A stretch of DNA of 64,000 nucleotides from Actinomucor elegans (GCA_026027325.1 JAMSLZ010000005.1:1178001-1242000), one strand, 5' to 3'; numbered from the stretch's first letter, positions 34,437 to 46,917 are shown. Program-made: numbers and translations. Notes: generated by a model from the sequence alone, not told the origin.

Positions 34437-34964
34437 ATGTCGCAATCAGAACAAGGAGATAAAAGTTTTATGGACATGTTGAATAACCCTTTTATCAACC
34501 CAGGACAGCCAGCGCGTACAACTGCAACCAAGACAGAAAACAACCCGCGTTTGAAACCATGCGATTATCCTGCTGTAGAACAAGCCAAACAATTATTAAC
34601 AACGGCTACCAAGGACACGTACCTTCAGTCCGAATCAGACGAAGCATTTGAGTGGATTAACACGAGTACCAATGATAACCATTTGCCTGGTTCAGAAAAA
34701 GAGCTGGTACAACTTGGATTATTGGATCAAGAGACAGGTGCACCGCTCAAGATGAAGACTATCCAAGAATTTCTAAGCAATGACGATTACAAAGGTATCG
34801 TTGCTGCTTTTGAAAAAATTAACAAAGAATTGCAAAGCAACGATAGCAAAGTTTACTTGGTTGGAGAAGAATCCATCACAGTGCTGATTTTGTGTATCAT
34901 TCAAGATAAGCAATCTTCCAAGCATGCCATTGTTGGCTTAAAGAGTCTACTTGTTCAAACATAA
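34437..34964 (+). CDS. NuiA-type nuclease-inhibitor-like protein (175 aa)
   Basis: Single exon. After a ~40-residue polar extension come the blocks of the NuiA family: AKQLLTTATKDTYLQSESDEAFEW (family pattern L-x-x-AT-x-x-L-x-x-SESD-x-P-F) and the C-terminal SKVYLVGEESITVLILCIIQ ... AIVGLKSLLVQT (family pattern VY-x-x-GE-x-x-x-x-hydrophobic ... AGLKT-x-x-VET). Cyanobacterial NuiA binds and inhibits the non-specific nuclease NucA by an Asp/Glu contact near this C-terminus. In fungi the family is little studied; a role in restraining a mitochondrial or secreted NUC1/EndoG-type nuclease is a hypothesis. No intron and a bacterial-type family make ancient horizontal transfer possible. I assign it from motif memory, so confidence is moderate. 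Confidence 0.7.
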   Translation: MSQSEQGDKSFMDMLNNPFINPGQPARTTATKTENNPRLKPCDYPAVEQAKQLLTTATKDTYLQSESDEAFEWINTSTNDNHLPGSEKELVQLGLLDQETGAPLKMKTIQEFLSNDDYKGIVAAFEKINKELQSNDSKVYLVGEESITVLILCIIQDKQSSKHAIVGLKSLLVQT

Positions 34965-37325
34965 ATGCAATAAAAAAAAAAGATATGTTTATAAAGACCC
35001 TTTTTAATATTCATTGGCATAAAGTAATGTGAGCGCCTTGTAAGCAAATATTCCATTACAGTTTAGAAAGACGTTGATCATGTGACGAGACCCTTATGGC
35101 CTTCACAATCAAATTCTATTGAGCAAACGTATAACAGGTATGGATAAAACAAAGATCTCGAGAACAAGTAAGTGCTTTGATCCACCCTCAATCACATTTT
35201 TCAAAGATAAACGTATTTTATTATTCGTAGCTTCTGCTCAAGGCTGTCCTCGTAAAAAAAAATTATATTCCTGGTAGAAAAGTTGCTCCCAGCAAGATTT
35301 ATACAGTTAATATAGATTGAATCAACTAATAGAAGTGAGTACAACTTATAGCCATCCTGAATGCCTATATATATGATTAATATAGACAAAAAAAAAGAAT
35401 ATATCTTTATTAGATGCCGTACCTCTTATGAGATAAGCTTGCTTAGTTCATTCTATTACTCAAATCGGTCAAGGTTTTCTAGATTAAAAGATGATGACTG
35501 TGCCTTGATAAAAATGGTTATACTTTTTGAACCTACCATAATAAGCCTTTTTGAAAAATATTTATTAATTGGTTTTATCAAAAACATTGTTGAATTCTCT
35601 ACTCTATATACCGTTAGTTTTATATGCTGCTTGTCTGTTTATACGCCATAAAAAACTTGTTTTTATGAACAAACAGTACTAACAAACTATAATTGCCGAA
35701 TACGCCATGTATTCCCTTTTTTATGTGATATCCAACAAAAGATATCTACACTCATATTGTGCCACAATTAATTCAATAGTAGAAAGACTTCATTCAAATA
35801 GATGCTTTAATATATAATATAGAAATAATGAGCTTGAACCAGCGCTTGAATCATTTTGCAATGATATTATGGTAAAATAAGCTGTTTCACATTATTGGTT
35901 GAGGATTCGATTCATTAAAACTCGGATGCGCGAGGCCATGGCGAAAGATCCCAGGCTATCGAAAATAACTTCATTTGTAATATTCTCTTTCATGTGCATC
36001 ATCTAAGACGTGAATCTCATAAATTTTAATAAAGAAAAAAACAAGCTTTGATAATAAGCACAGTTAAGTGGGCGGTGAAGATTACTATTATATATAATAT
36101 TGGCTATCGATATCTGAACTTTTTTTATCTTCTGATGAAGTCGCAAAACCCTACATAGATAAACGAAGAAAATGACAAATTGGCTCTTAGTTTCAAGAAA
36201 GTATATATAAAGTTTGCCGTTTCTGCATAGAAGGGCTTTTTGTAACTATACCTCTGACTGGCAGACAACAGAGATTGACATATGCTGGTATTGGAATATG
36301 ACTGACAGTCAATCGATGCAATGATCTCAAAAGCTTGTGTGTCTTGACCACAAGTAAATTATTTAAATTATGGTTCAAGTGGTCTTTGGTTCATACTTAG
36401 TGCTTGAAGGCCAGGACTGTGTAAACTAACAAAAGCAAACTACAGGTAGATAGAGCATTCATGCGAATGATTTGATTGGAAAGCGGTAATTAAACATATA
36501 TGGTCTCTACTTCTTGATGATCTCTATTGTACTAGATTCCTTGTTTTTTTTATTACAGTGAGCGTCTTTGATTATCTTTAAGTCATTCACACGTATAGAA
36601 ACTGATCTTGTATATATATATATATATATATGTAGGGTTTGTATGACAACCATACTGAAATTTGACTCTCCAATCCCAAAACAATGATTACTTGTTACTT
36701 CACCGTATTATTCATGTACTAAGAATGCATGAATAGACTCAAAAAATTATATTAAACCTATTCAATTATGCATCAAATGATCTCAAAATTGTATATATCC
36801 CTTGTCAAAAGTCTGAAAGATTGAGCAATTACTTTAAGCTCTCAAAGGTTGAATTTCTCAAATTAAACCAATTAGGCCCAAACATACAAGTCATCCTTCT
36901 ACATTAGCTATTAAGTATGAAACTTTTTCATTGGAAGCCTAGTCTACATCTTCAAAACCACAGCCATGGTTCCGAAGCTTTGCTAAGAATGACGCTCTTT
37001 TATTGAATTTAAACTCATCTCTAGACATATTGCAAACGGAATTAACCCATTGATATAAGTAGCAGTGACAGCAAGAGAGCCTAATGGATATGCTATAGCG
37101 ATTCTTCATGTTTAACTATGATGTATTCTTGGACAGTGAAAACATGTGTAGTGCTTTGTGCACTATATTGGTTGTCAAACAATCCATGAGAGTCAGACCG
37201 TACTACTGGGCTTCTAAACAAGGCATTCATTGCCTAATAAAGCTCAGCCAGAAAGCACTGAACTTTAAAAAAAAAGTCGTTTCATAGAAACACAATAATT
37301 CGTCTTTTCGTCATAAACATATCAT
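34965..37325. other. Intergenic region, no gene recognised
   Basis: 2.3 kb of AT-rich DNA with a (TA)n tract at about 36611-36631. Short open frames have no recognisable content. The last 100 bases are the promoter of the PDI gene. Confidence 0.5.
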
Positions 37326-39219
37326 ATGGTTCGATTATTAACTGTTGCAGCAACCGCCGTGCTCGCCACTCTCCAATATACTGTGCAAGCTATCGATCTC
37401 AAAGAAGTGGATCCTGAAACTATCGATGGCAAAACGAAAGGTGCACTGTAAGTCGCGTCCTTGCTACACATTTAGTTATTTTGGACTCATCGTGTATATG
37501 TAGTTTTGTCGAATACTATAAGCCTAATTGCAAAAAGTGCAGTGATTTTGGTAAATTAGACAGATAGAACTGATATATATAACCAGTTGCCAACGGGAAC
37601 TTTGTTAGATCCAAAGTGGGATCAGCTCGTCAATACCCATCAAAATGACGCGTCGTTTGGCAAGTTGAACTGTGCTGACTATGGTAAATACTGCAGAGAC
37701 AAGGGTATTACACGTACACCTACTATCCAAGCGAAATTCGATGACGGTGAATGGAAGGAGTATACGGGTGATTTTTCGTTGGGTAGTGTGGAAGCATTTA
37801 TTGGAGAGACTAAATTCAAGAGAAATATTAAAGGAGAAAGTACTGAGCTTACACAGTCTGCTCAATTGAAGACTATTATTGAAAGTAAAGAGCCTTGGTT
37901 TGTCAAGTTTTATGCTCCTTGGTGCGGTCATTGTAAGCATCTGGCACCTGTTTGGGATACAATGGCAAAACAACTTCAAAACAAAGTCAATGTCGCTGAA
38001 GTGAACTGTGAAGATAACAAAGGTAAAATTGAAAGTGCTGTTGTAATACGATTTCTTTTTGCTCATCACTGGTAATAGCGTTATGCCAAGAGTACAAAAT
38101 CTCCGGTTTGCCTACTCTGACTTAGTAAGTTTGGATAATTTCATCATAGGACGGACAACTGACGTGATATCATCTAGCTTTGTACATGGAGGTGCCCTTA
38201 AATATAATGGTGAACGTAAATTAGAAAAGCTGACAGAGTATGCTATCCAAATGTCAGGATCTCCTGTTCATAACGTGGATACAGATAGTCAGTTTGAGGA
38301 TCTCTTTAAAGCTCACGATGTGAATTTGGTCTATGTACGTGATGCCAAAAACGATAATAGCCAATTGAATCTCTTGGAGAAAGTAGCACCCCAGTTCATG
38401 GAGACTATTCCCTTCTACACTACGACGGATCGTAAGACTGCCCTTCGTTTCCGATTGAAAGAATCAGATCTTCCAGCAGCCGTGATCGTCAAAGACGGTA
38501 CTTACCATGTCTATCAAGAGAAAGATATCAGTGATATTGCATCCTGGGTACATCAAGAACGCACGCCCCTTGTCACTCGTATCTTGCCTCACAATTCCAG
38601 AAGTATCTTCAAGGGCAGCCAGGTAGTAGTGCTCGGTATTACGAATCCTGATGACACAGACTCCGAATTCAAGCTACGTGAAATGGCCAAGATCTATAGA
38701 GACGAGCAGCAGGGCAAGGATCTTACCTTTGCTGTGATGGATGGCAAGCTTTATGGAAATTATGTTTCTCGTGCCTATGGTATCTACAGCAATAAACTGC
38801 CCTCCATTATAGTTTTGGATCCCAAGAATCAAGTTTACTATAACCGTCATGCTAATGAAGAACCATTTTCGTTCAACAACCCTGATGAAATCCTTCAATC
38901 TATTAAGGCCCTTGATACATTGACGAGCATTTCAACTGCTCCTTCTAAAGCCATGAACGTACTTGAACGAGTATTCACCACGTTTGGAGAACATTGGATT
39001 CTATTTACTACGATCCTTGCTGGTTTCTTTGGCGTCATGTTCTGGTTATTGACGCAAGATGAACCTGTTCGCCTTACTACAGAACAAATCAAAGAAGTTG
39101 CAAAGGAAGAAGTTGAAAAGAGAGAAGTTGAAGAGGAGATCGCAAAGAGAGCAAGCAAAGAAGAGATTGCAGAGAGAGAAAGCAAAGAAGAGGTCAAGAC
39201 TGACAAAAAAGACAAATAA
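37326..39219 (+). CDS. Membrane-anchored protein disulfide isomerase, TMX3/Eps1-like (556 aa)
   Basis: ER oxidoreductase. Exons 37326-37447, 37504-37550, 37609-38022, 38079-38124 and 38178-39219. A signal peptide (MVRLLTVAATAVLATLQYTV) is followed by a first thioredoxin domain with an atypical CKKC active site (YYKPNCKKCSDF) and a second with the classical CGHC site (WFVKFYAPWCGHCKHLAPVW). Two further redox-inactive thioredoxin-like regions follow. A TM helix (HWILFTTILAGFFGVMFWLL, about 482-501) leads to an acidic/basic Glu-Lys cytosolic tail that ends KKDK, a dilysine KKxx ER-retrieval signal. Type I membrane topology and the tail match yeast Eps1 and animal TMX3, which help ER quality control of membrane proteins. 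Confidence 0.92.
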
Positions 39220-39875
39220 AAAAAAAAGCATTTGTTTAAATCATTAAAAGCACACAAACAATTTAAAAGGTGTCTACACAATTAGCCCATGGTTTATTGA
39301 TACCACCTGTCAGTGGCTTTATGTAAATTGATAAAGATGAAAGACAGACCTAACCATGTCGAGGACAAACTTCCAAGTTTGCGAGTTTAAAGCGCGGGGG
39401 GGGGGGACACAGCCATAATAAGACTCAACAAAACGTTGCATAAGTTTGCCAGATTGCTTCTCCTATTATTCATATCTAAAAAATAGCTAAAACTCTAATG
39501 TATTCTTTGGATTATAAACCATGCCATTTAAACCTTTTATACCATTAAAACTGATACAAAAATACCTAAAACACTGTGAGCTTTCTTCAATATTAATTGG
39601 CAGTTGATATTTTGATAGATTATTACGTGTTTTTTACATTGGCACTTTATGCGACCATCATGGAAGACTAATTTTAAAGGAAAAGTCCGTCTATTTTTCA
39701 ATAAAAACTTTAATAACGATGATGGAAGAATAGATTCTCATGCAATTGTAACTTTATATGTGCATGATTCTACGGATCAGTGATAATTCAATGTAGTAGA
39801 TATGATAAAACGATATACATATACAGCATTCATTATAACACATTACTAATTATAGGCAAGTATAATATAATCATT

Positions 39876-39985
39876 GTGCCTTAGTTAAATCACGGTTTTA
39901 GTAGATACAGTAGTTCATTCCGAGCTTACTCTGGTGAAAAGATGTGATGCAAAACTGGAATTGGTGGAGGGACCTAGTAGAGGTT
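39876..39985 (+). repeat. Dispersed ~90-bp repeat, copy 9
   Basis: Begins GTGCCTTAGTTAAATCACGG, a leader shared with copy 14, then TAGTAGATACAGTAGTTCAT. The tail is diverged. Confidence 0.6.
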
Positions 39986-40821
39986 ACAAAACGGCATGAT
40001 TTCTGAAAAGAAAAAAAGTTTAGATGGTGCATTATTTTAGGCAAATCGCCTTTTCCTTTTTTATCCTTTCTGGAGCGTATAGACGGCAGTTTAGAGACAT
40101 AATAGTTAATAAATACCATACATTCGATTGATCCGGAAGTAGACGAATATGTATATGTAGCATTTTTATCAACAATAATACCCAAGTTATAATCGTATCC
40201 CTCCCGAAAAACCGGCTTTATATCGCAGAAAAATTCATGAATTCTAGAATATAGCAAGCAACGCATACATAGGTTGACACCTATTTGTGGTAATATGCTT
40301 TCTTATATAGTAGTGCTTGCAACTGAATCAATTAAGGATCTCTGAGCAAGCCAATTAAAATTTAGAAGCTAGGTGGTATACCACGTTTTCCATTGGATGA
40401 CGGAAACTGAACATGATAGTCTTCTCCTTGGCAAGCCTCGAGAAGAATCTTTAAAATACAGTTCAACAATTAGTAAATATGCATCTTTAGAATTCGGAGA
40501 AATACATTAAATAAACTGTAATCTTTTTTTAGTCATTGTTATTTTTGATATAATAATAAATCTACTTGGAAAGGAGATGCAGATCTCTGAATGTATTTCT
40601 TTTGAAGCAATGTTATTAATCTGTAAGAAGATTATCATTGGAAAAGAAATTTGATTGACTGCAAGTTCAATTAAGCTCATAAAGCTTATATTTGTACTCG
40701 TTGTCTTTTATATCATATTTTTTTTTTGTGTCAACTTTCTTTTTTTAAAATTTCTGAGTTACAGAATTTTTTTTTTTTTTTCTTAAAAAAAAATGGGCAT
40801 GATTCTACTACTCAAACGACT

Positions 40822-40895
40822 TTCACCGATCTCAGTTCCATGGAGCATCTGATTAGCGATGCATGCTCAGAATGAGCTTTGCATCTCACTCGATA
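40822..40895 (-). repeat. Dispersed ~90-bp repeat, copy 10
   Basis: Minus strand: GAGATGCAAAGCTCATTCTG, AGCATG, and a tail CAGATGCTCCATGGAACTGAGATCGG. Confidence 0.6.
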
Positions 40896-41202
40896 GTAGA
40901 TCTACTTTCATTTAGTTGGTTTCATTCTATATTGACACTCCTAAATTTATTAGCTTCATTTGCCAAATGGTTTTGCTTCTTTGTCTAGTTTTATCACATT
41001 GAATGAGAGTTGTAATATTTAAAGAATAAATTGTGATATAGCGAGTATTTTACATCAGTGTATAGTAAGAGCACAAAAGGTCAATAATTTGTTTATTTAT
41101 ATAACAAGAGTTCCTTTTAACCGGCTTTTCGATATAGACTTTTATGCACGAACGCGTTTCTATTTCAGAGTTCTAATCTTGTGTTTACAAAAAAAAACAC
41201 GA

Positions 41203-42190
41203 TTATTTATGTGATGGTGATTTCGCTGTAGGGGTTGTATGATGAGTAGTTAATAATGCATGACTGGAACGAATGGAAGATATAGCGGCATGAGGAGGAC
41301 TTGATGTTTGAATAGGCGATAATGGAGGAGGAAGAGGGTGAGACGGTAAATTCTTTGTAGGAATTCGACCGATACTTGTATCAATTGGAGGCAGGATGGG
41401 TTTAGCAGAACGAGGTGAAGGAGTGGATGGATGATGGGTTACAATAGGTGGCACTTGAGTGGCTGTTGGTTTCGGTAAGGTACGTTGTCTTTTGTTAAAT
41501 GCCGTGCTAGGAGCCGTCGTGGCGAGTGGTGAGCTGCTGGTTCTTTGGATTTTAGCTTTTAGGGCTTCCATGACTTTGTTATGTGACAGTTTGTCTTCGT
41601 TTTCATTGTAGGATATAGAACCACGGCTTCGTTTTCTTCCATCATCGCCTGGAGAAATAGGCGTGGATGGCTGTTGAGAAGGTGTAGGTAAGAGGTATTG
41701 ACGTCTGTTATCAGGACAAAGAGGGTGTGCAGAATGAGGATAAGCTACAGGGGAAGAGGGAGCCTGATATGGTATATTCAATTGATCTGCTGAGCCAGTG
41801 ATGCGTGCTAGTGCTTGCTGTTGCACAGGAGTATAATATTGATGTGAAACAGGAGGAAAAGACAGTGGCTGTCTTGTTAACTTGTGCTGTTCTTTTACTA
41901 GTTCAATATCCAAGTGTCTTAGGTATAGTCTGGCTTGTTCAGTTTTGAGAATATCTTGAGCAGTTTGTTTCTATTTGGAATGAGTCTTTGCCTTTTCATA
42001 TAATAATACACTATACTTTGTCTTCTTCTGCTTTGGCCATTAAGGCGTGCTTTAATAGGTCTTGGTTATTAGGATAGTACTTTGCTATAATCTCTTTGAC
42101 TGAAATATCATTGTTGGGTTCTGGCCATTGAAAAGCAGAAGACCTTGAAGGTGAATTAGAGTTGGGATGTGGAGATTGACTTGAAGTCAT
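41203..42190 (-). CDS. Hypothetical Pro/Ser/Gln-rich protein with an N-terminal helical module (313 aa)
   Basis: Exons 42190-42017 and 41970-41203. The first 110 residues contain a charged helical segment: DLLKHALMAKAEEDKKQTAQ followed by DILKTEQARLYLRHLDIELV. It looks like a coiled coil and recurs in fungal regulator-like proteins. The rest is low-complexity Pro/Ser/Thr/His with basic motifs (RKRSRGS, FNKRQRTLPK) that could be nuclear-localisation signals. A nuclear regulatory role is plausible but unproven. Its ATG is 225 bp from the 3' end of the phosphate permease gene on the same strand. Confidence 0.65.
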
Positions 42191-42415
42191 TTAGAATAAG
42201 AAGAAGAAGAGGAAAAAAAGAGAATACAGAGCGAAAGAAAAGCCTCAAATTTGATAATAAAAAAAGTTATAAATATGAGAAACAAGATCGGCGTTTTGTA
42301 ATTTGTATTACAACGCTGCCCTATTTATAAAAGAGGAAGGATACCTTACTATTATTACTTGAAGAACACGAGCTGAATGTGAATCCAGAAAACTGGATAT
42401 AAGAAGTTTATTATA

Positions 42416-44153
42416 TTAAATAGGTAGTTTGCTGTTTTCTTCCTTGGTACTAGTAGGGCCTGCCTCCTCTTCATCGTCATATTCACCCGCCAATTCTTCC
42501 AAAGACTTGCCCATTGTTTCATTAATAAAGAACGAAGAAAAGATACCAGTAAGCATAAAGAAGGCAAACAATTGCAGCAGGTGATTGATCCAAGCATTTT
42601 CACCGCCAATATCTTTCAAGAGACCAAAACCAACTTGAGCTACAATAGATCCGATCTTACCAGAAGCAGCAGAAATACCATGAGCAGTGGATCTATAACG
42701 GGTAGGGAAACATTCGCCTGGAACAACAAATGTAGTGGTATTAGGACCCCAATTGAAAAAGATTTGAGTGATAGTGAAAAGAACAATGAATAAAACGACA
42801 GATGTTTGGATGATAGCATGGTAACCGAAACCAAGGATGACAAACATGATAGTAAGCATAGTAAAACCCATAATTTGAATCTTTTTACGACCCATTCTAT
42901 CAATTGTAAAGACTGAAATCCAGTAGCCGGGAACAGAACCAAGCAAGTTGATAATAACATTGCCGACACATGTCTTGAATACGGCAGTGTATGGGTCAGA
43001 TCCACCAGAGAAGCCAATATTTTGAAGAATGATGGAATTATTTAAACCAAGACCATACCATGCTACATCAAGGGCGAACCAAGAATAAGCAGTACCGAAA
43101 AGGACACGGCCATTCTTCCATTGGCCAAAGTATTGGAAGAAATCTGCCCAAGAAGCCTTTGGGGGAGCATCAGAAGCAGCAACCACTTCATGAACAGTAG
43201 TTTCAGTGTAATCACCGGCACGAGCGCCCTTTTCAACAAAGGCTTTAGCATCACTGATACCTTGTTCGAATTTGTTTTCAATATCAATAGTATAACGAGG
43301 CGTTTCTGGAATAGTTAAACGGTAGTAGAGAGCGCACACACCAGGAACAGCACCCAACCCAACAACAATTCTCCAGACGTAGTCCAGATATTGTTGGTCA
43401 GATTGGATAGCACTCTTGAAAGCAGCAGTGACGCACAAACCAACGATACCAGCAGTCACTTGACCTAAATGATAATGTAAATACAGTAGTTTTTTATGAT
43501 GAATGCCTACATACCTATGCCTTGCATGGCAAAGACAGCAGACATCATGGCTCCACGGTGCTTGGTAGTAGCAAACTCAGCAGTAATGACAGAAGACAGA
43601 GGATAATCACCACCAATACCGATACCAACAAGGATACGCCAGAAAGTAATCACACCCCAGAAGGATGCAGCGCGAGCATTGCCAACCAGAGTCTGGCCAA
43701 TAGTACCAACAATGATGATCATCAATTCAACGCCGTACATACGTTTACGACCCACGCGATCAGCCAAATAACCAAATAAGAGCTGGCCAATCACAGTTCC
43801 CACTGAACAGGAGACTTTGATAGCTGTATCAACATCGTGAGGCGTCTTGTTGCCCTTGTCTGCCCAATAGACATAGCCGATCATGATAGAAACCAAATTG
43901 ATAGCAAAAATATCATAAGCATCAGTAAAGAAACCAATACCAGACACAATACAAGCACGAATATGGAACCAACCAAATTTGGCATTATCAATCTAAGCAA
44001 ATTATTGGTTAACTATGTAAAGCATACAGTTCTTTATATAATTACTTCTTCTAAAGCTAGACGACGTCGCTCTTTTGGCGATAATACATAGTTTGTATCA
44101 TTATTGCTATGTTCGCTCACACTTGGAATATGTGCTACTTGTTCTTGAACCAT
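42416..44153 (-). CDS. PHO84: High-affinity phosphate:H+ symporter, PHO84 type (544 aa)
   Basis: Plasma-membrane MFS transporter of the phosphate:H+ symporter family. Exons 44153-44046, 43992-43515 and 43464-42416. Twelve TM segments are expected. Signature blocks: ACIVSGIGFFTDAYDIFAIN, the loop DRVGRKRMYG, GIGIGGDYPLSSVITAEFAT (PHS signature), HRGAMMSAVFAMQGIGQVTA, LTIPETPRYT, FALDVAWYGLGLNNS and the second loop DRMGRKKIQI, then FFNWGPNTTTFVVPGECFPT and SGKIGSIVAQVGF. The first Asp in FTDAYD and the GGDYPLS Asp are the conserved proton/phosphate residues. I looked for a CACGTG/T (Pho4) box in 200 bp upstream and did not see one. Confidence 0.95.
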
Positions 44154-45308
44154 AATAGTTTTGAGAAAATATGTATATATATAGTAGTTAAAAGGGGAGA
44201 TTACCAAGAGAGAAAAAACCAACTTAATCGAGGATATTTATTTGTTCTTGAACTTTTTGTCACATCACATTTTTGATCGTTTCTTTACTTCCAATCGCTT
44301 TGAACACGCATCGCTTATGCATGGACTGGTATTTAAAAACGATTGGCTTGATTGATCGTGTAACCCAAACTTGGATGATAGATAATAAGTAATACCATCA
44401 TGAAGCTGTAATATCATCGCCACAGAATCATCCTATGTGAATTACAGTCCTTTGGTTCGGAATTGGGAATGTCAGGTATATATTATATACCAATCAGCTA
44501 CTTATCCGCATACGCAAAAGCTAAAGTCCACGTTCATTGTATTATTGGACAGCAGCAATGTTACATCTGTTCCTAAAGATCCACATTTCCTGGAAAGATT
44601 TAATTCATTCTCCCGAGGTTTTGGATAAACCGTTTCTCCCGTTTCATATTATTAAATATGCTGTATAAGGTAAAATAGATCTCGAAAAGTTTTTCGAAAA
44701 AATGTGCAGTGTCAAAAAGGTATAAAGATCAAGTAATATGTAAATGCTACAAGTGCTAATTCGCGCATATTTCCTTAACCAATAATTGCACAAAAATGAG
44801 TTAATTATAGCGCACATACTACTGTGAGGGATTAATGGCTGTATCTACTAAATAAGCAATCTCCTGGTCAAGAGGCTGTGCTGCATTTGATACTTATTAG
44901 TGGAAAACCTGAACCTATAATGACATGAGATTTCTTTTTTATGCTTTTTTTTTTTTACCTGGAATTCTATCGTGAGCGCGTCAAAAAAATGATCAGTTCA
45001 GTGGATAATTAACTGTGTTCAAGTCCTCTAACAGTTAAATGACCTTCCCATCATGAGGTGTGTTTATCTATCAGTATCACCACCACTAAATGAAGAGGTT
45101 TGTATTCAGATGGGCAAAGAAAAACTTGCTGTTTATTGAAGCTTACAAAAGAGATCTTTGTATAGCTTGTGTTATATACACTTTGCTCTTCTTCTCTCTT
45201 TTTTTTTTGTAAACGAATGAATAGATAGCTATCCTTTAAATGGTACTAATATAAATGAATCGACAAATGTTTCATTTTTTTGAGCACGTTTTCTGAGAGT
45301 ACTATTAT

Positions 45309-45408
45309 AGTTTTAGTAGATGCAACGGATCATTCTGAGCTTGGAGAACTAGACAAATGTGACACTACAGAGATCGGGATCGGCCGAGAAATTTATAGAT
45401 CATTATGT
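45309..45408 (+). repeat. Dispersed ~90-bp repeat, copy 11
   Basis: TTTTAGTAGATGCAACGGAT, CATTCTGAGCTTGG, then AAATGTGACA and GATCGGCCGAGAAATTTATA. Well preserved. Confidence 0.7.
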
Positions 45409-45474
45409 AACGCACAATCAACAGTTAGCAGATACAAAACACTAACTCTCTAGACTAGTTAAATAACAATTATA

Positions 45475-45556
45475 ATAAATGTAATGACTGATTCTGAATA
45501 TAAATAATTAATCAGATGACATTTGACGGGGATCGATCGAGAGATCTCCAGATCTT
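45475..45556 (+). repeat. Dispersed ~90-bp repeat, copy 12
   Basis: AAATGTAATGACTGATTCTG, then CAGATGACATTTGACGGGGA and GATCGAGAGATCTCCAGATC. Confidence 0.65.
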
Positions 45557-45647
45557 GCAATGCTGGCATATGAAATGTGGGTAATTTACAACTAATAGTT
45601 CAAAAATAACATATATTTACTGTACATAGGTGAAACAAAAGACCCCA

Positions 45648-45742
45648 ACAGATGCAATCATTCATTCTGCGCCCATAGTTTATCTAGACAATACTTGTTA
45701 AATGTGACATCAGACCAGAATCTGCCAAGAGATTTCTAAATC
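45648..45742 (+). repeat. Dispersed ~90-bp repeat, copy 13
   Basis: CAGATGCAATCATTCATTCTGC, then ACTTGTTAAATGTGACATCA and CCAAGAGATTTCTAAATC. Confidence 0.65.
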
Positions 45743-45802
45743 AAGATTTCAGGAAATGTATACAATTTATAGTTCTACTCTAACATGTTGTATACTCATT
45801 GT

Positions 45803-45898
45803 GCTTTAGTTAAATAATAGATTTAATATATGTGGTGTTTCATTGTGAACATGGGTCAGCTATCCAGTGTGATGTTGAACTGGAATCGAGAAATGTAG
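45803..45898 (+). repeat. Dispersed ~90-bp repeat, copy 14
   Basis: Leader TGCTTTAGTTAAATAATAG as in copy 9, then a diverged head and the block TGTGATGTTGAACTGGAATC. Confidence 0.5.
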
Positions 45899-46187
45899 TG
45901 ACAATTGAAATGAGATAAAAGCCTAAAAAATCGCACTTTTGTGGAATACTGATGCTGCGTTTTGGAGACATCAACGTAGGTTTTTTGTATTTTCCAGGGC
46001 CCAAACGTAGTTTTTTCAGGACTTATGTATCAATTATAACTCACTAAATTAAACGAACTAATAGTAATAGCTATCTACACTATTCAAAGCGTCAGGGCCA
46101 CTCTGGTAAAATATTAGATAAATTGCGACTTAGACACGTACACCCAAAGAATGATTTTATGTATTGAAGTTATACATGATACTTTAC

Positions 46188-46252
46188 TGATTTCGGTTCA
46201 ATATCGCATCCAAATACTAGAACGTGCTCAGGATGAAGCAGTGCATCTGTTA
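46188..46252 (-). repeat. Dispersed ~90-bp repeat, copy 15
   Basis: Minus strand: ACAGATGCACTGCTTCATCC, TGAGCACG, then GGATGCGATATTGAACCGAAATC. Confidence 0.55.
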
Positions 46253-46344
46253 AGGCTGTTATTTGACTAAAGCTGAGAAAGTAATAGTTGGCTGTGAGTG
46301 TCTTGCGTGTTACTAATTTACTAGATCTATGGATTCTGTGAATC

Positions 46345-46418
46345 CCTAAGGATCTTGGTCAAACTTCACGTAGGTACGTAATGGCCCATGTGCAGAATAA
46401 AGTACTTCATCTGTTAAA
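46345..46418 (-). repeat. Dispersed ~90-bp repeat, copy 16
   Basis: Minus strand head ACAGATGAAGTACTTTATTC followed by TGCACATGGGCC. Weaker match. Confidence 0.4.
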
Positions 46419-46917
46419 AAACAATTTGACTCTAATATTTTTGCTGTGTTCATTATGTTCTCCGCATTTGCACATTTATAGTCCTTATTAGTCCAAAGGT
46501 TGCTGTGTCTTTGGTCAATAATAATAACAATAATAAAGCCACAGCTTCAAAGTGTTTACTGAAATACCAAACCTTGTAATCCTTTCATCAAGAAACAGTT
46601 TATGGAAATATGAGATTAAAAAATCATCTCACGCTCTTGATCAGTGAGATTGAATAATAGGATGCAATGGAAAAAAAAGGAGCACAAGTTACTATATAAG
46701 TGAAGTTCTGTCTGATATGACATTGGAAGAACACTGCCTTTTTATAATTTTTCCCAAGAAATTAGTACAGTATATTTGCTCGCTGTTGATCTAGATGTGG
46801 CTTTAATAAGGTGCCATTAAAGTATTGAAATAACAGAGCATGATTAGTTGTTTGTAACACTAGTCAATGTTGATAAATGATCTTTTTTATTATTATTAAA
46901 GTATACGTCGGTAATAT

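Larger units (their letters stand above)
39220..41202. other. Intergenic region with two repeat copies and a G11 run
   Basis: A G run (39396-39406) lies in otherwise AT-rich DNA. Repeat copies lie at 39876-39985 (+) and 40822-40895 (-). No gene recognised. Confidence 0.5.
44154..46917. other. Intergenic region carrying the densest repeat cluster
   Basis: 2.7 kb without a recognised gene. Six copies of the dispersed repeat lie at 45309-46418, four in plus and two in minus orientation. Confidence 0.6.

Noticed and set aside
37551..37608. Apparent frameshift between the first and second PDI coding blocks.
   Set aside because: It comes from using the first AG (37586). The acceptor TTGTTAG at 37608 gives a normal 58-nt intron and CKKCSDFDPKW in frame.
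39046..39281. Open frames opposite and overlapping the PDI C-terminus.
   Set aside because: They are shadows of the Glu/Lys-rich repeat coding strand; Leu/Phe/Ser-rich translation is a composition artefact.
44154..44350. Pho4 site (CACGTG/CACGTT) upstream of the phosphate permease.
   Set aside because: Not seen in the proximal 200 bp; regulation by phosphate cannot be claimed from sequence.
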